64,000 nt of DNA from Corticium candelabrum (GCF_963422355.1 NC_085085.1:16459588-16523587), one strand, 5' to 3'. Counted from the first letter of the stretch, positions 1 to 17,895 are shown. Notes: a model not told the origin generated them from the letters alone. Program-made: numbers and translations.

Positions 1-182
1 AGGCTAAAGTGAAATAACTACAGGTAAGCAAACTACGATAACTCTAGGTTCTAATTACAAGAAAACAAACAGAAAAATCTACATAAAGTCTACGCCAAAA
101 TGGCAAACAGTAACTGTATTACAAGTGTTTGGCCTTGATGGCTGCTGTCTTCCGATGATGGTATTGACCTTGTTGGACAGGA
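1..182. other. No gene seen at the left edge
   Basis: AT-rich sequence with no recognisable coding signal. It lies just downstream of the minus-strand retrotransposon remnant and may be that element's 3' untranslated part, but nothing in it proves this. Confidence 0.4.
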
Positions 183-868
183 TCATTGCATTGCCTTTTT
201 TAAACAAACTGACAGACGGCGTTGCCACTCGTTTAGAAACTTTTCTGGTGAGTATCCTGCTAACGGTGCTGCTAATCTTGACACTTGCTTCAGTGTCTCT
301 CTTGCTGATTCTCCCAAACGACCAAATACTTCCAATGAGAATGAGCGAAATAGATAGCCTAGATCAGTAGACATTGCAAATATTTGTTGTTCTTGATACG
401 GTCTCGTTCTGCAGCTGCAAACCCTGCTGTTGTACAACTTCGACCAATATAATTCTGAGCCCAAGGATGAGTGATGGTTATGTCCAGCAATAGCTTCTTG
501 CCATTGCCAAAGTTGTACACAGCAATGTCTGGATGTTGTTTGCCTTCAAATTGTTCAGTTAGTTCTTTCCTGCATCGCAAACCAACTGAAGATAACATTT
601 GATGTACACTGTCTAAGACTCGATCGTGTCAATGAATAGCACCTCCTCCCCACTTGCATGTAAGAAGATGGTATCCAAAGTTATCAATTGGCTCTCCGCA
701 CTGTGCAATACAGCTGTCTATAGCTCTAAGAGCTGGCAAAGACGCACCAAGTCGCATCAGTCTACGCCGTCTCTGACATTGCCTAATTCTGTCTTCTTCC
801 ATAGTCTCCAAAGAAGAACAGCGCGAAAAAACTAACTTACATCGTAGTGGAATGCGCGTTACTATCAC
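183..868 (-). pseudogene. Broken C-terminal part of a non-LTR-type retrotransposon (REL-endonuclease class)
   Basis: Read on the minus strand, one frame from 868 to 359 gives a Cys-Cys-His-Cys finger (C..CG, then YHLLTC, then WGGG), then a PDIAVY...LLLDITITHP stretch that fits a PD-(D/E)xK restriction-like endonuclease core, then AAAERDRIKNNKY. The frame is broken by one TGA at about 629-631 and by a frameshift near 385-400. After the shift it continues in another frame as FGRLGES...WQRRLSVCLKKAM to 183. The same order of motifs recurs at 8128-8516 and 25629-26217, so this is an old repeat family. The polymerase part is absent, which suggests the copy is truncated. It cannot be active. The class assignment rests on motif order only. 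Confidence 0.7.
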
Positions 869-1013
869 GTGACCATTAAACCTAAACCACTTCGTTAAAC
901 TACCTCAGAAACATGTTTAACGCTGGTGGAGACGTGATTATTCTTAAGATTTAAACAAGTTCTAAACATGTTTAAGCCCAAGCGGAGACGCACCCTTACT
1001 TACAATAAGTATA

Positions 1014-1153
1014 GGTTATAGACCGCTGGCGAGTGTATAAACGAAATACACCCTGCTCCGCCCACGAGTTGGCACGAGGACAAAGCCCGAGTGCTAATGA
1101 GCTGGGCGCAGCGGGGTGTTTTCGTTTATACACTTGCCAGAAGGTCTATAACC
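1014..1153. repeat. Palindromic head of the 1.0 kb repeated unit
   Basis: About 50 bp arms pair: GGTTATAGACC..GTGTATAAACGAAA on the left and its near-complement ending GGTCTATAACC on the right, around a GC-rich loop. The same hairpin heads the second copy at 15898, where the loop is 23 bp shorter. Confidence 0.8.
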
Positions 1154-1156
1154 GGC

Positions 1157-1980
1157 TTGTAGCACCCGGCTGAGGCGGTGATATCCTCTAGGCATGAAAG
1201 TTCAAATCAGTTGTGTAGCAAAATGTTCTGAAATCGACTTGGGCATTGAAACAGCAGAATTGCCAGTTATTGATTTTTGGAAGCTAGTAAACTGCTAGAC
1301 GTTGTTGTTGTTTCTGATCAGCAGTCTTCTGAATCTTGTTTCCAATTTCATCCAGTAGTTTTCAGAAGTTTCTTGATTCGCGTGTTCCCCCTAACACCAT
1401 AAAAGCTACTGCATGTGCGCGGTTAGAGTGTTCAACGCATGAAAGAAATGGAGAAACAAGCAGCCAACTGAAGATCTAGAGGGAGCGCTCGGGCGGTACG
1501 TGCATGATCTGCATGTTATGAACAACAGAGAAATGAACTACTGGCTTGCAAGGTTTGTGCATGAAGTTCGGAGGCAAGGTGGAAAGCTGTATCCACCTTC
1601 TACCATGTAGCTGGTCTAGAGCCGTCTGTGCGCGCGAGTATCATTCTGTTGCTGAATGCCTAACCACGGTTAATTTTTTCCAGAAGGACAACTGTCAGTT
1701 TAGTTTGCTCAGGTCTGCACTTGCTACACGCATGAAAGAACTCATTATGATTTCCATGCGAATCCGTAGACCCACGTATTGTTTGTTCTGGCTGACAGAT
1801 ATGTTTCAGTAGCCTAATTGTTATGTTCACAAACAATTCACATCTTGATAAGCCAGTAGCCCCAGGCAGTTGTACGGCCCAATTTATTGACCGGTCAATA
1901 TGTAGCGGAAGTGGGATATGCCATTTATTGTAAGCAAATACTGGACACTGATTGGCGCAGATGAAGCTAGGGTGCTACAA
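1157..1980 (+). mobile_element. Crypton-like (tyrosine-recombinase) element remnant, copy 1
   Basis: Bounded by short inverted ends TTGTAGCACCC and GGGTGCTACAA. The plus strand carries pieces that read like the N-terminal half of DUF3504/Crypton tyrosine recombinases: VFNA, KKWRNKQP, YWLARFVHEVRRQGG, YPPSTM, and after a frame change VNFFQKD and LLRSALATRMKEL. This copy has a TGA at about 1439-1441 where copy 2 (16018-16840) has TGG. Both copies lose the frame right after YPPSTM. The catalytic C-terminal half is not present. The inverted ends are not typical of Cryptons, so the recombinase piece may have been carried by a different kind of element. Confidence 0.55.
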
Positions 1981-2385
1981 ATAAAGCAGCTAAACAGAAA
2001 AGTAACACAGCACCTAAGCAGCCAATCTACCCAACTGGCTAGTCTCAGCCTACCAGACCTGTGTAGCGCTGATTTAAAATAGGCTGATTTAAATCGGCGC
2101 TACACGGATCTGAGAGGCCGAGGCTGTACTAACTGACTGATCAACTAATTGACCAAGTGACTTAATGGACAAACAAACAAATAGTGACACAGACTCAGGA
2201 CACCCTTGTGGTGCTACAGCACACCTTCTGTATTATGGCTTTCTCAACCACTAAAGAAAGGTTGTTAACACAAGCCCTTCAACAATCAACGCAGCCAACA
2301 ATTGCATTGGATTGCAGCTTAGAGGGTTGGCTAAAATGCTGATTTTAATGTGAGCTTTCCCTTTACAGTGCATCTGATCAGCTAG
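1981..2385. other. Spacer, no gene seen
   Basis: Holds a short imperfect palindrome near 2045-2125 (CCAGACCTGTGTAGCGC facing GCGCTACACGGATCTG) and otherwise nothing I recognise. Confidence 0.4.
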
Positions 2386-4127
2386 TGTGCATTAAAGCCA
2401 TGCATATAGGCAAATTTGGTCTTCTCTAGATCTTGTTTGCTTTGTTTCTGGGCTGCTGTATGTCTGGATGTACTCTAAATGATGATTGATACGAGTTGCT
2501 TTTGTGAATTGATGTTTACACGTGTCTTCACATGGTTACGTGTCAGTGGTCTACAATGTTCCGTCTTTCCGTGGTTCCACAACCTTTTTCCTCTATTGTC
2601 TGCGTGAGACAAGACGAGTCGTTATACAATGATGTTTTGTCAGTTTTCCTAAGTTATCCCGCCATTTTTGGTGAGTGGCGACCATACCTCTGTGCGATGT
2701 AGAAAGATAGTCTGCATCAAAGAAATGCCCACATGCAAATCTGACCTCAAGGCAGTTAATGTAACGTTAACTAGTCACACGTCTCCAACTGGTAGTAAAC
2801 CTTACTCTGACAGTGTACCATCTAACCCTAGGAGGATTCTGAAAGCGACTAGTGTCCACACTTCTACTAGTCTCGTGCAGCCAGACCCTCCCCGCCATCA
2901 TACTTTCGGTGGGATCGCATGAAATGTTAGGAGTTACAACCTGTGGCAATTTTAGTCCATCAATGATTCATGCGCGCAAGTAGGAATGATTGAACAAATC
3001 CGTCGAGTGCCTCTACCTTACACTCGAGCTCGGAAGAGGTAGAAAGCTAGCACAGTGCTACCTGGGCGGTCTTACTATTCAGCCAACAAGCACCTTCTAA
3101 ACCCAGTATCTCAACCACGTGCCTACTTCAGTCTGCCTTGAGCCACTGTGAGTGCAACATCCGGATATACACACACTAATGGTTCTGAGAGGTCGAGACT
3201 CTTTTTATTATAAACGCTCTTGCTTTTCCTTGGTGAAAGCAACACTTATGCGCGTTTGTCTGGCGTAAATCAGCACAAGTAGAAAAGTAGAGGTGAGGCG
3301 GCATACGACGGATTTGTTTAACCATGCCTACTTGCACATGCATGAATCAATGGTGGACTAACGTTGCCACAAGTTGTAACTTCTAACATTTCGTTTGATA
3401 TTGGGTCAGCAGAAAATGTGAAAGTCGTATTATCCTGTACAGTTTAGTTGACTGCTTTGCAGGTAGGAAGTGTGAACACTAGTCGCTTTCAGAATCCTCC
3501 TAGGGTTAGAGTAAGGTACTCAGAGTAAAGGCTGGTTCACAATATTGACGCTAACACTCAGCTGAGTGTCAACATCCAAGACACCACCTTGGCGTAGGCG
3601 TCATCTTTTAATGTTGATGCTGACGCTGATGCTGGAATAGGATTCATTTCTATTCCAGCATCAGTATCAGCATCGGCGTCAGCATCGGCGTCAGCGTCAA
3701 TATTGTGAATCAGGCTTAAGGTTTACTACCAATTGGAGATGTACCGTTAGATTTAACTGCCTTGAGGTCAGATTCACCTGTGGGAGTTCCTTTACAGCAC
3801 GCTAGCTTTCTACTAATAGCAGAGTTGTGGTCGCTACTCACCGAAAACGGCGGGACAACTTGGGATAACTGACGAAACATCATTGTATAACGACCCGTCT
3901 TGTCTCACACAGACAATACAGAAAAAAAGGTCGTGGAACCACGGAAAGAAGGAACATTGTAGACCACTGACACGTAACCATGTGAAGTCTACATGTAAAC
4001 ATCAATTCACAAAGCAACTCTTATCAATCACCATTTAGAGTACATCCAGACATACAGCAGCCCAGAAACAAAGCAAACAAGGTCTAGAGAAGACCAAATT
4101 TGTCTATAGGCGTGGCTTTAACGCACT
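2386..4127. mobile_element. 1.74 kb fold-back element with a nested insertion
   Basis: The two ends are inverted copies: TGTGCATTAAAGCCATGC at 2386 and the complement of AGTGCGTTAAAGCCACGC ending at 4127. The bases CTAG stand on both sides (2382-2385 and 4128-4131) as a likely target duplication. The arms pair for roughly 600 bp (about 2386-2990 with about 3318-4127), with modest divergence and small indels. The right arm is interrupted by a 188 bp element at 3529-3716. No transposase is visible; the short plus-strand reading frame at 2668-2922 matches nothing I know. Confidence 0.75.
3529..3716. mobile_element. 188 bp MITE nested in the fold-back element
   Basis: Inverted ends AGGCTGGTTCACAATATTG and AGCCTGATTCACAATATTG, flanked on both sides by TAA (3526-3528 and 3717-3719). 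The interior is built from short repeats of the type GATGCTGACGC. The left arm of the host fold-back preserves the uninterrupted site (GGTAGTAAACCTTACTCTG), which proves this is an insertion. A 3 bp TAA duplication is typical of PIF/Harbinger-type elements. Confidence 0.8.
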
Positions 4128-4131
4128 CTAG

Positions 4132-4924
4132 ATTTCTACCTCCTCTGGTGCTTAGCATCTAGGTCTATATGATGGACATTGATATCATTTTGATCAGACA
4201 CAACACTAACTAGTCTTGTGTCTGTAGTTGCAGATTCTTTCAGTTGATGATGAGTGTTAACTCTCAGTGTGTAGTAACTGCTGAACACACCTTACCCTTT
4301 AACTAGTAGCTAATGTCATCAAGTTGACTGTGTTTTATGATGCTACTATAGTAACTGAAGCTGTGCTTACACAATTGCTTCTACATGCAGTTAAGAGCTC
4401 TTTGAAATCGTAATAAACTGATTGTATAGGTAATGTAAATTTAGACACCATTTTGCTTCCAAATGTGCTAAAAATCATACAAAGCAACTGTTTCATTATG
4501 TGACCCAAAATTTCCTTAATAGTCCTCAACGCTCAAAATAAGAAAATTACTACATCAAGACATTGCTGTATACGTAATTACTTAATGCTAAGTTCCTGTA
4601 TAATAGTAGTGAGTTAAGAAAACAGTTGCTTAAATTTCCATTAGCCATTGCAGATGCCTACATTTTCATTGAATATTTCCATGCAACCGGTAATTACAAA
4701 CATGAGTTACACAATTTTGATAAAACACTCTTTCATGAACGGTAATGACTTGTGATTAGCTGTTTGTCTATTGTCTGTCCTTGCCATGCAACCAAATGCA
4801 AATACTGCTTTGTGATTGAACTATTTTGACTGCACATTCCCAAACGTGACAGGACATACAGTATGTACACATCTACACATCCACATCCACAGTTATGAAA
4901 GTGGAAACGCACAACCCCTTTGAG
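4132..4924. other. Spacer, no gene seen
   Basis: AT-rich sequence with no exon-like segment that I can support on either strand. Remaining exons of the rabphilin-like gene would be expected in this direction, but I found none here. Confidence 0.4.
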
Positions 4925-5404
4925 TACACTACTGATAAGATGAAATATTGGCGGGAAATTAATTTTGGTGGATTGGCGGATTTGTTAGCGACCGCCAATA
5001 TAAATCCGCCATCAATTTGGCCACCGGGATATGTTGACATCATCACTCACGTAAATCAAGCATCATGCGATATATGGCGCGGATGAGCTAGGGTACAAGA
5101 TGGTAACCACTGCTTGCCGTCTGTTGTGCCTACCTTGTCAAATAGGGAGGTTAATGACAATAAGGCCATGCAACTATCGATGAAGTATAAGTGAAGTCAT
5201 GCGAGTTAAAATCCGTAATCGCAAACTCCTCTATGAAAGCAGCCACATAATTATTATTAGTAGTGGGTGGGGAATATCGTACATACCAATTATCCAACAA
5301 TGATGTCCAACTGCCAAAATAAAATCCACCAATATGCTTTTACCGTCAATTCTTAGCAAACCGCCAAAATAAATTCCTGCCAAAGTTTCATCTTATACGG
5401 TATT
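4925..5404. mobile_element. About 480 bp terminal-inverted-repeat element (MITE)
   Basis: The left end (GATAAGATGAAATATTGGCGGG, then TTTTGGTGG) is mirrored by the right end, whose complement reads GTATAAGATGAAACTTTGGC and then TTTTGGCGG. The inner parts repeat CCGCCAA motifs in both orientations. No coding sequence is recognised. Confidence 0.65.
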
Positions 5405-6050
5405 CATTCAGTCATGTGACTGTATAGTCCTGTTTGTTATGTCTCACAGCTGAAATTACATGAATTACTATATACAGAAGTTGGATACTATATACATGAT
5501 TGTAAAAGCCACTACTGACATACTTGCATGCCATTGATTCCAAGACACGTGCACTCTTGACATTGTTGAACACATTAAAATTTAGATGTGGAAAAAGCTC
5601 ATTCATGAATGTAGCAAAATTTTACCCTATGAAACTTAATTCCTGCATGTTTACAGTACATATAGAGAAAAAGAATGTCCATAAAATTTAAATTAAATGT
5701 GCTACCAAAATTCCCTTACTATCATGTGTTCCATAGCAAGTGTTTCATATCAAGTGTTTCATATGATGTGTTTCATATGTGTTTCATACTCTATTGTCCA
5801 TTTTTCCTGTTACCCTGCTGATCAACGTGGGAAGTTGTCCATCTAAATATTCATGTAATGTTTTTTTAATCACCATCTATCTACTCTACTACAAAGCGTA
5901 ACTGGTCGTCCGCTGTCTCTACAATACCGATAAACTAACAGACTATAGCTCTAATTAATTCCTACTAAGCTATTAATTGGCACCTAGCTTACTGTTCTAT
6001 TCTATTTTTTACAATCTACAGGGCATTCCCACTGTCACATAGCTGCTTAC
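5405..6050. other. Intron of the rabphilin-like gene, no exon seen
   Basis: Contains a short imperfect tandem array of GTGTTTCATAT-like units at about 5735-5785 and otherwise nothing recognisable. It directly follows the donor site at 6050. Confidence 0.4.
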
Positions 6051-6367
6051 CCAATACGTTCTTCCTCATCACGATCAATATCAGCCGCTCTTGCAATCAC
6101 ATCGGCGACAATCCGCTGCTCTTCACTGCTCACCTGGCTCGTCTCATTGCCAGAACGTCGAGGAGAGTAAGTTAGAGATTCCTGCTCTGCTGTCCAGTAA
6201 GACCAACCAGCACCGAGCCTAGATAACAAATAGTACAGTAGATAACACTTTCTTCACTAAATACGTCATTTCGGTGTTCCGTAGAACCGCTAATTGATTT
6301 ACCTTGATCGTAGAATCAACTGCCTGTCGTCAGGACAGACCCATTTGTTTGTAGCTTGATCAACCAT
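6051..6367 (-). CDS. Rabphilin-3A / NOC2-like Rab effector, first two exons only
   Basis: Two minus-strand exons: 6367-6303 (ATG to a GTAAAT donor) and 6218-6051 (TATCTAG acceptor to a GTAAGC donor). They join in phase and encode about 77 residues. The start reads WVCPDDRQLILRSRL, then GW, then an acidic helix with VIARAADIDRDEEERIG. This matches the start of rabphilin-3A and RPH3AL/NOC2 (pattern W.CP.DR.L.LR..L..GW, then a helix ending ERIG), the helix that precedes the FYVE-type zinc finger and binds Rab3/Rab27. In those proteins the domain docks Rab-GTP on secretory vesicles. The zinc finger and any C2 domains are not found in the 6 kb to the left, so the gene probably runs out of the window. 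It starts 142 bp from TTC23 on the other strand. Confidence 0.75.
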
Positions 6368-6509
6368 GTCCTACAATTGCATGCAGCCACTGTCTTACAG
6401 AGACTGAGAATCTCTCTACAGAACAGATTGCGACCCTACGCGTCACGCTAATTAATGGTACGGACAGTAGAGAAGAGCGAGGCAAGAGTCCCGGCGTTGT
6501 CCCGGATAT
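6368..6509. promoter_or_regulatory. Probable shared promoter of the rabphilin-like gene and TTC23
   Basis: The 142 bp between the two divergent start codons has no TATA box that I can see. It must contain the proximal promoter of at least one gene unless 5' exons lie further away. Confidence 0.45.
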
Positions 6510-12841
<6,332 letters not shown>

Positions 12842-13032
12842 TGTAAGAATCTATTGAAAGTGTAGCATATTGCTAAGTAAGTATACTTCTGAAAACTGTA
12901 GTGCTGCTACTGTTGCAAATTAGAAAATGACGTCAAAATTGAAATGAGAAGTCTAGTTAAGAAACAAGCAAAGCAAAACATAGAAGACTGTAGCAATGCA
13001 CTGACAGTTCGCTAATGTAGAGAATTGCTTGT

Positions 13033-16000
13033 TTAGAGGTCAAGCAAGTTTTCTACTGATCCCGGGTCAGCTTGCTCTTTGACTGTTGCCATGTTAAATT
13101 CTTCATCAGTATTAGAATCCAGCAAATCTGGGTGTGATCTGGCCTTTGCGAGGTTGGAGAACTCATCATTGATCTCATCAGTATCACTGGCAACTTTTCT
13201 ATGTGTCGAAGCTGGTGCAATCAGTGGTGACCCAGTGTGAACTACATGGATTTGTTGTGGTGCTGGTTTCACTGGAATTTTTTGGACACGTAATTGAGAT
13301 GGTGATGCTGGTGGAGGTGCCAGTGTTGGGATCATTGCTACTGGCACTGCGGAAGGAGGCTTGAGTTGTGCCATCTTTGCTGTCAGGGTGGGCGATGGGT
13401 TTGTAGGTGCCTTGGCAAAGTTGTCTCTACGTACGGCCTTAGGAGACGAGTGTGGACTGTTGTCCTTTGCAATTTTTCTGTTCTTGTATTGCCAAGATTT
13501 GTAAGCAATGCTAAATGCTCTGCTGACTGTCATGCACATAGCTTGCACCTGAAAAACAGAATAGAAGATAAATAAATAATTCGATCCGGACCAGTGGTGT
13601 GCAGTGGTGGATCCAGACTGGAAAAAAGGGTGGTGCAAACTAATATGCTTGGACAATTTATCGAGGTTTCACTAAAAGTTGCTGAATACCATACTGATAG
13701 TATACATTAATGTCTGAATACCAGATGAATTTCATATCTACAACATGGTATTGTATGTATGCCTCGATCAACATGATATATCATTATTATGGGTACTCAT
13801 GAGGAACAGGAAACATACATTAATTACACAACAAACAAGATTTTGGCTGCGGTGGGTGTGTTGTTGAAGAGGAGGGGTCTTGACCCCAGGACCCCTCCCC
13901 TCTTAGGGCTGCCTATGTATATATTTTAGTGCCCTTAGATTTGCATGGACTCTACTTTAGTATAAACCGCTCCCGAGAAAATCTTGCCGTTTTTAGTATT
14001 GCGTCGTCAGGGTCATGTCTGTAGTTACGGTGTAGTCTAGGTATCTACTTTTTAAAATTAAAATCAGCTATAAGTTCAGGGCATAATTTATCCGGTATCA
14101 CATCGCAGTTTGCGAATCAATTTTTGTATGTTGCGAAACAAAGTCAGCTACGTGTCGCACAAACTGCGATGCGGAATCAGAATGTCCCATCCAAGTACAG
14201 TACATAGGCGAAGGAAGCCTCTGCTGAGTGGGGGGGCACAACGGTTTGTCAGGCCATAGAAATCCAAGAACACTGCTAACTCTATGCCTAGGAATACTAA
14301 GCAACATAAAACATACTTAGATTTTACCAAAATAGCTTAGTCTTCTTTCATTAACGTCTCCACGGTGATGACTGATGACCAGCCAAGATGACATGGATAA
14401 CGGAGAGCATTTTGTGGGGGCACGTGCCCCCACGGCCCCCCCAGTTCCGTCGCCACTGCAGTAGGAGCCTAACTAAACCTCATAATGCTGCACCCTTGCA
14501 TTGCAAAGTGGTGAGAAGATACTATATATAATATACTATTATATCTTTATTCAATTATGAACCATCTGTACTAGGGTGGTCATGCTGTGCAATACATGAA
14601 ACTAAAGCACCTTATCAGAACACCTGCCGAAACTATCATCTCATTAGCAGAAGGGAGGCAACAGAAACAGAAACTTGAGACTTCCATTGTAACTACGTAG
14701 CACGGTAAAAAGGAACAAAAGTAAGTAACAGTGTAGTCAGTGTACTTGCACTTTTACATCGTAGCTAATGTCACTACGTACCAACTAAAATAACAAACAA
14801 TCATGCAATGTGTAGTTGCATGGGACTTTCCAACGTAAAGGTCAACACAAACAGCACTGTCACAGAAACACGGGAAGTACAAACAGCACAGCTTTTCCAA
14901 CCTACTTGAAAAAGTTGACAAGCTTTAAGTTTGTGTTGCATATGCTGTTTTTCAACGCTCTGCTGAACCCTCTAGCTACATTGTCATGTCATCTTCAAGG
15001 TCATTCCGCTGACTTGCCTTTCACCATTGCTAACTTAGACTCGGTTCATCTTATCTTTGAAAATTTGAAGGTTGACAACCCTGAAGTACCATCGGAGTTG
15101 TCGCAGTGTATTGCAGCCGCAGAGAAAGATGACCAGCTGCATTTTCAAAATGTAAAGCTGTCAGGCGTACAGCCAAACGTACCTAGACTAGAGTGCATTT
15201 ATGATGTCAAGATCACTTTTCACCAAAGCTATTGGGAAATGCATTCACAATCGTTTTGATGATTTACAAAAGGGATTTTTTAAAGCAGTTTGTCTCCTTG
15301 ACATCAATCTGTGGCCGACTGAACGAGATGATCTAGCAGCCTTTGGTGTAGCTGATGTGTCTCTTGCTGTAGAGCACTTCCGTCGACTTCTATTAAAGAA
15401 CAACGTATTGCTGGATGGGGTAATGACAGACTGGACCTTCTTCAAGGTGTACTGGATCGATAACTTAATTGCAACACCATCCAAAAATACTCTATGGTCA
15501 CTGCTTCCGTTCCAGTACAAAGAGATATTTCCAAACTTTGTGCAATTGGTGTGCATACTGCTGGTGTTTCCAGTCAGCAATGCCATAGTGGAGCGTGGTT
15601 TCAGTGCTATGAGGAGGATAAAAAGTGACTGGCGGTCAAGTCTTAGTGAAGATACCTTAGATCACTTGATGAGGATTAGCGTTGATAGTCTGCCATTGGC
15701 ACAGTTTGACCTTACACTTGCAGTCCAGCGGTTCTTCAGCACTCCAAGGAGGCCACACGTTCAGCCATATGGCTCAAAAAAACCGAAAGTTAATGAATTG
15801 CATATTTTGCTTCTAAAATTTGCATGGGCAGGGTGCCACTTGCTACTATTCAAGTAACTTCATTTCCACTTAGCTAAAGGGAATTGTGTTATGTACAGGT
15901 TATAGACCGCTGGCGAGTGTATAAACGAAATACACCCCGCTCCGCCCACGAGTTGGCACGAGCTGGGCGCAGCGGGGTGTTTTCGTTTATGCGCTTGCGA

Positions 16001-17880
16001 GAAGGTCTATAACCGGCTTGTAGCACCCGGCTGAGGCGGTGATATTCTCTAGGCGCGGAAGTTCAAATCAGTTGTGTAGCAAAATGTTCTGAAATCGACT
16101 TGGGCATTGAAACAGCAGAATTGCCAGTTATTGATTTTTGGAAGCTAGTAAACTGCTAGACGTTGTTGTTGTTTCTGATCAGCAGTCTTCTGAATCTCGT
16201 TTCCAATTTCATCCAGTAGTTTTCAGAAGTTTCTTGATTCGCGTGTTCCCCTAACACCACAAAAGCTACTGCATGTGCGCGGTTAGAGTGTTCAACGCAT
16301 GGAAGAAATGGAGAAACAAGCAGCCAACTGAAGATCTAGAGGGAGCGCTCGGGCGGTACGTGCATGATCTGCATGTTATGAACAACAGAGAAATGAACTA
16401 CTGGCTTGCAAGGTTTGTGCATGAAGTTCGGAGGCAAGGTGGAAAGCTGTATCCACCTTCTACCATGTAGCTGGTCTAGAGCCGTCTGTGCGCGCGAGTA
16501 TCATTCTGTTACTGGACGCCTAACCACGGTTAATTTTTTCCAGAAGGACGACTCTCAGTTTAGTTTGCTCAGGTCTGCACTTGCTACACGCATGAAAGAA
16601 CTCATCATGATTTCCGTGCGAATCCGTAGACCCGCGTATTGTTTGTTCTGGCTGACAGATATGTTTCAGTAGCCTAATCGTTATGTTCACAAACAATTCA
16701 CATCTTGATAAGCCAGTAGCCCCAGGCAGTTGTACGGCCCAATTTATTGACCGGTCAATATGTAGCGGAAGTGGGATATGTCATTTATTGTAAGCAAATA
16801 CTGGACACTGATTGGCGCAGACGAAGCTAGGGTGCTACAAAATAACAAATTTAATAGTATCATCACTATTCACAGTTTGGCACTGACTATGAACTTGCGC
16901 ATGTACACTAGAAAAGCATGAACTGTCTGGGTATTTAATTAATTAATTAATTGCTCTGCTTTTAAAAAATATGGTTGATACGCAATTTTGCATTACTGCT
17001 ACTCAATTTGCAATTTGTGTAGCAATACCGCTACGCAAAAAAAGAAAAAGTAAATTATACCCTGAAGTTGTTACCGGGAGAAATTGAACTTATCTTGAGG
17101 CATAATATTAATTTAACTGCCCTCCGTCTGACACAGTCCCCAGCGTGGGCGGATGGAGTACGTGCAGTTGTGTAATTCGGTAATGTACTGTACAACTTTT
17201 ATCTGCTCACACTGAGACTTCATGGCTGTCTAGTTGGGAAACATCGTACTTTCATTTGCCGGGTTTTTCCTTTTTTTAGTTGATGTATTTCCTGGTGTCG
17301 AAGTTTGCGGATAATTTAGACGCCGGGCTTGCCCATGTAGTACGGATGTTGTGTATAGTACAGTTACTAAGTACAGCAGAACAACTACATGCATGACAGC
17401 AGACACACGTTTAGCTAGTTAATTAATTAATTAAAGCCCTACCTTCTTTTCGTTGTCTGCTCTCGTCACGTGCACTTTCATTTTTCCAGTGTCCATTTCT
17501 TTTGCGACGAAGGCGAATACAACTCGGTGCCGACGATCAGTTCCACAGTAAGAAACTCTGTACAGCGGAATGTCATCTACCACCATTTTGGTGGTCATAT
17601 CTTTCAGTTTCAGACTTTTGTCTGTGACTACTATAGACATCTTCTTTCCAACGTTTCGTGACTCCTGCGATTGACGCCAAACCTCGGTTACCACATCGTT
17701 TGTGCATCCTTCTCCAACTCCAGTGGGGTGGTAGCCAGATCCCAGGTATGTGACATGGAAAGTAATGCCATTGAGGAACGGATCGTCTTCTGCAGCCTGG
17801 GTTAGATTGTAGCTTTCTTTGCCCATCTTCTTGCGTATCTGACGTGGACTGTCTTTGAATGATGCAGCCAGCGAGCTCAT
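13033..17880 (-). CDS. PTB/PID-domain adaptor protein (FAM43/LDLRAP1-like)
   Basis: Two minus-strand exons: 17880-17443 (ATG to a GTAGGG donor) and 13548-13033 (TTTTTCAG acceptor to the stop). They join in phase 0 and give 317 residues. A phosphotyrosine-binding domain covers about residues 33-170: FHVTYLGSG, GEGCTNDVVTEVW, LYRVSYCGTD, VFAFVAKE, and the last helix AMCMTVSRAFSIAYKSW across the exon junction. The tail is Pro/Ala-rich, then acidic, with FSNLAKARSHPDLLD and a final NLLDL that resembles a clathrin box. Such proteins couple NPxY-tail receptors to endocytosis or signalling. The domain sequence looks closest to FAM43; the tail recalls LDLRAP1/ARH. I therefore give no symbol. The 3.9 kb intron carries a hAT remnant and a Crypton-like unit. 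It starts 15 bp from MRM1. Confidence 0.82.
13593..14458. mobile_element. Possible hAT-type repeat remnants
   Basis: The left side begins CAGTGGTGGATCCAGACTGG and the right side ends CCAGTTCCGTCGCCACTG, which look like hAT-style inverted ends. Between them are C-rich stretches (GACCCCAGGACCCCTCCCC at about 13874) often seen in such repeats. These may be the ends of two different copies. Confidence 0.4.
14816..15857 (+). pseudogene. hAT transposase C-terminal fragment (ZNF862-like)
   Basis: Antisense within the PTB gene intron. The plus strand encodes FNALLNPLATLSCHLQGHS and later, after a frameshift near 15200-15215, INLWPTERDDLAAFGV, then VFPVSNAIVERGFSAMRRIK and LDHLMRISVDSLP. The last two are the hAT C-terminal dimerisation block (pattern PVSN...ERGFSAM..IK...R..L....L..LMRI). 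The N-terminal zinc finger and most of the catalytic domain are missing. The frame break makes it inactive. Confidence 0.8.
15898..16840 (+). mobile_element. Crypton-like element remnant, copy 2, with palindromic head
   Basis: Same unit as 1014-1980, with only scattered differences by eye. The palindromic head is at 15898-16015, followed by TTGTAGCACCC at 16018 and GGGTGCTACAA ending at 16840. The recombinase fragment is better kept here: VFNAWKKWRNKQPTEDLEGA and YWLARFVHEVRRQGG to YPPSTM, then VNFFQKDDSQFSLLRSAL in a shifted frame. The segment between the two pieces starts GTAGCTGG and ends TTTTTTCCAG. It could be read as an 85 nt intron and not as damage. Confidence 0.6.
16841..17442. other. 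Remainder of the PTB gene intron
   Basis: AT-rich with TTAATTAA runs near 16936 and 17420. No gene seen. Confidence 0.6.
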
Positions 17881-17895
17881 TTCTAGGTTGCAACA
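17881..17895. promoter_or_regulatory. 15 bp gap between divergent start codons (PTB gene / MRM1)
   Basis: The ATG of the minus-strand PTB gene ends at 17880 and the ATG of MRM1 begins at 17896. Promoter elements must overlap one or both coding regions, unless 5' untranslated exons lie elsewhere. Confidence 0.6.
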
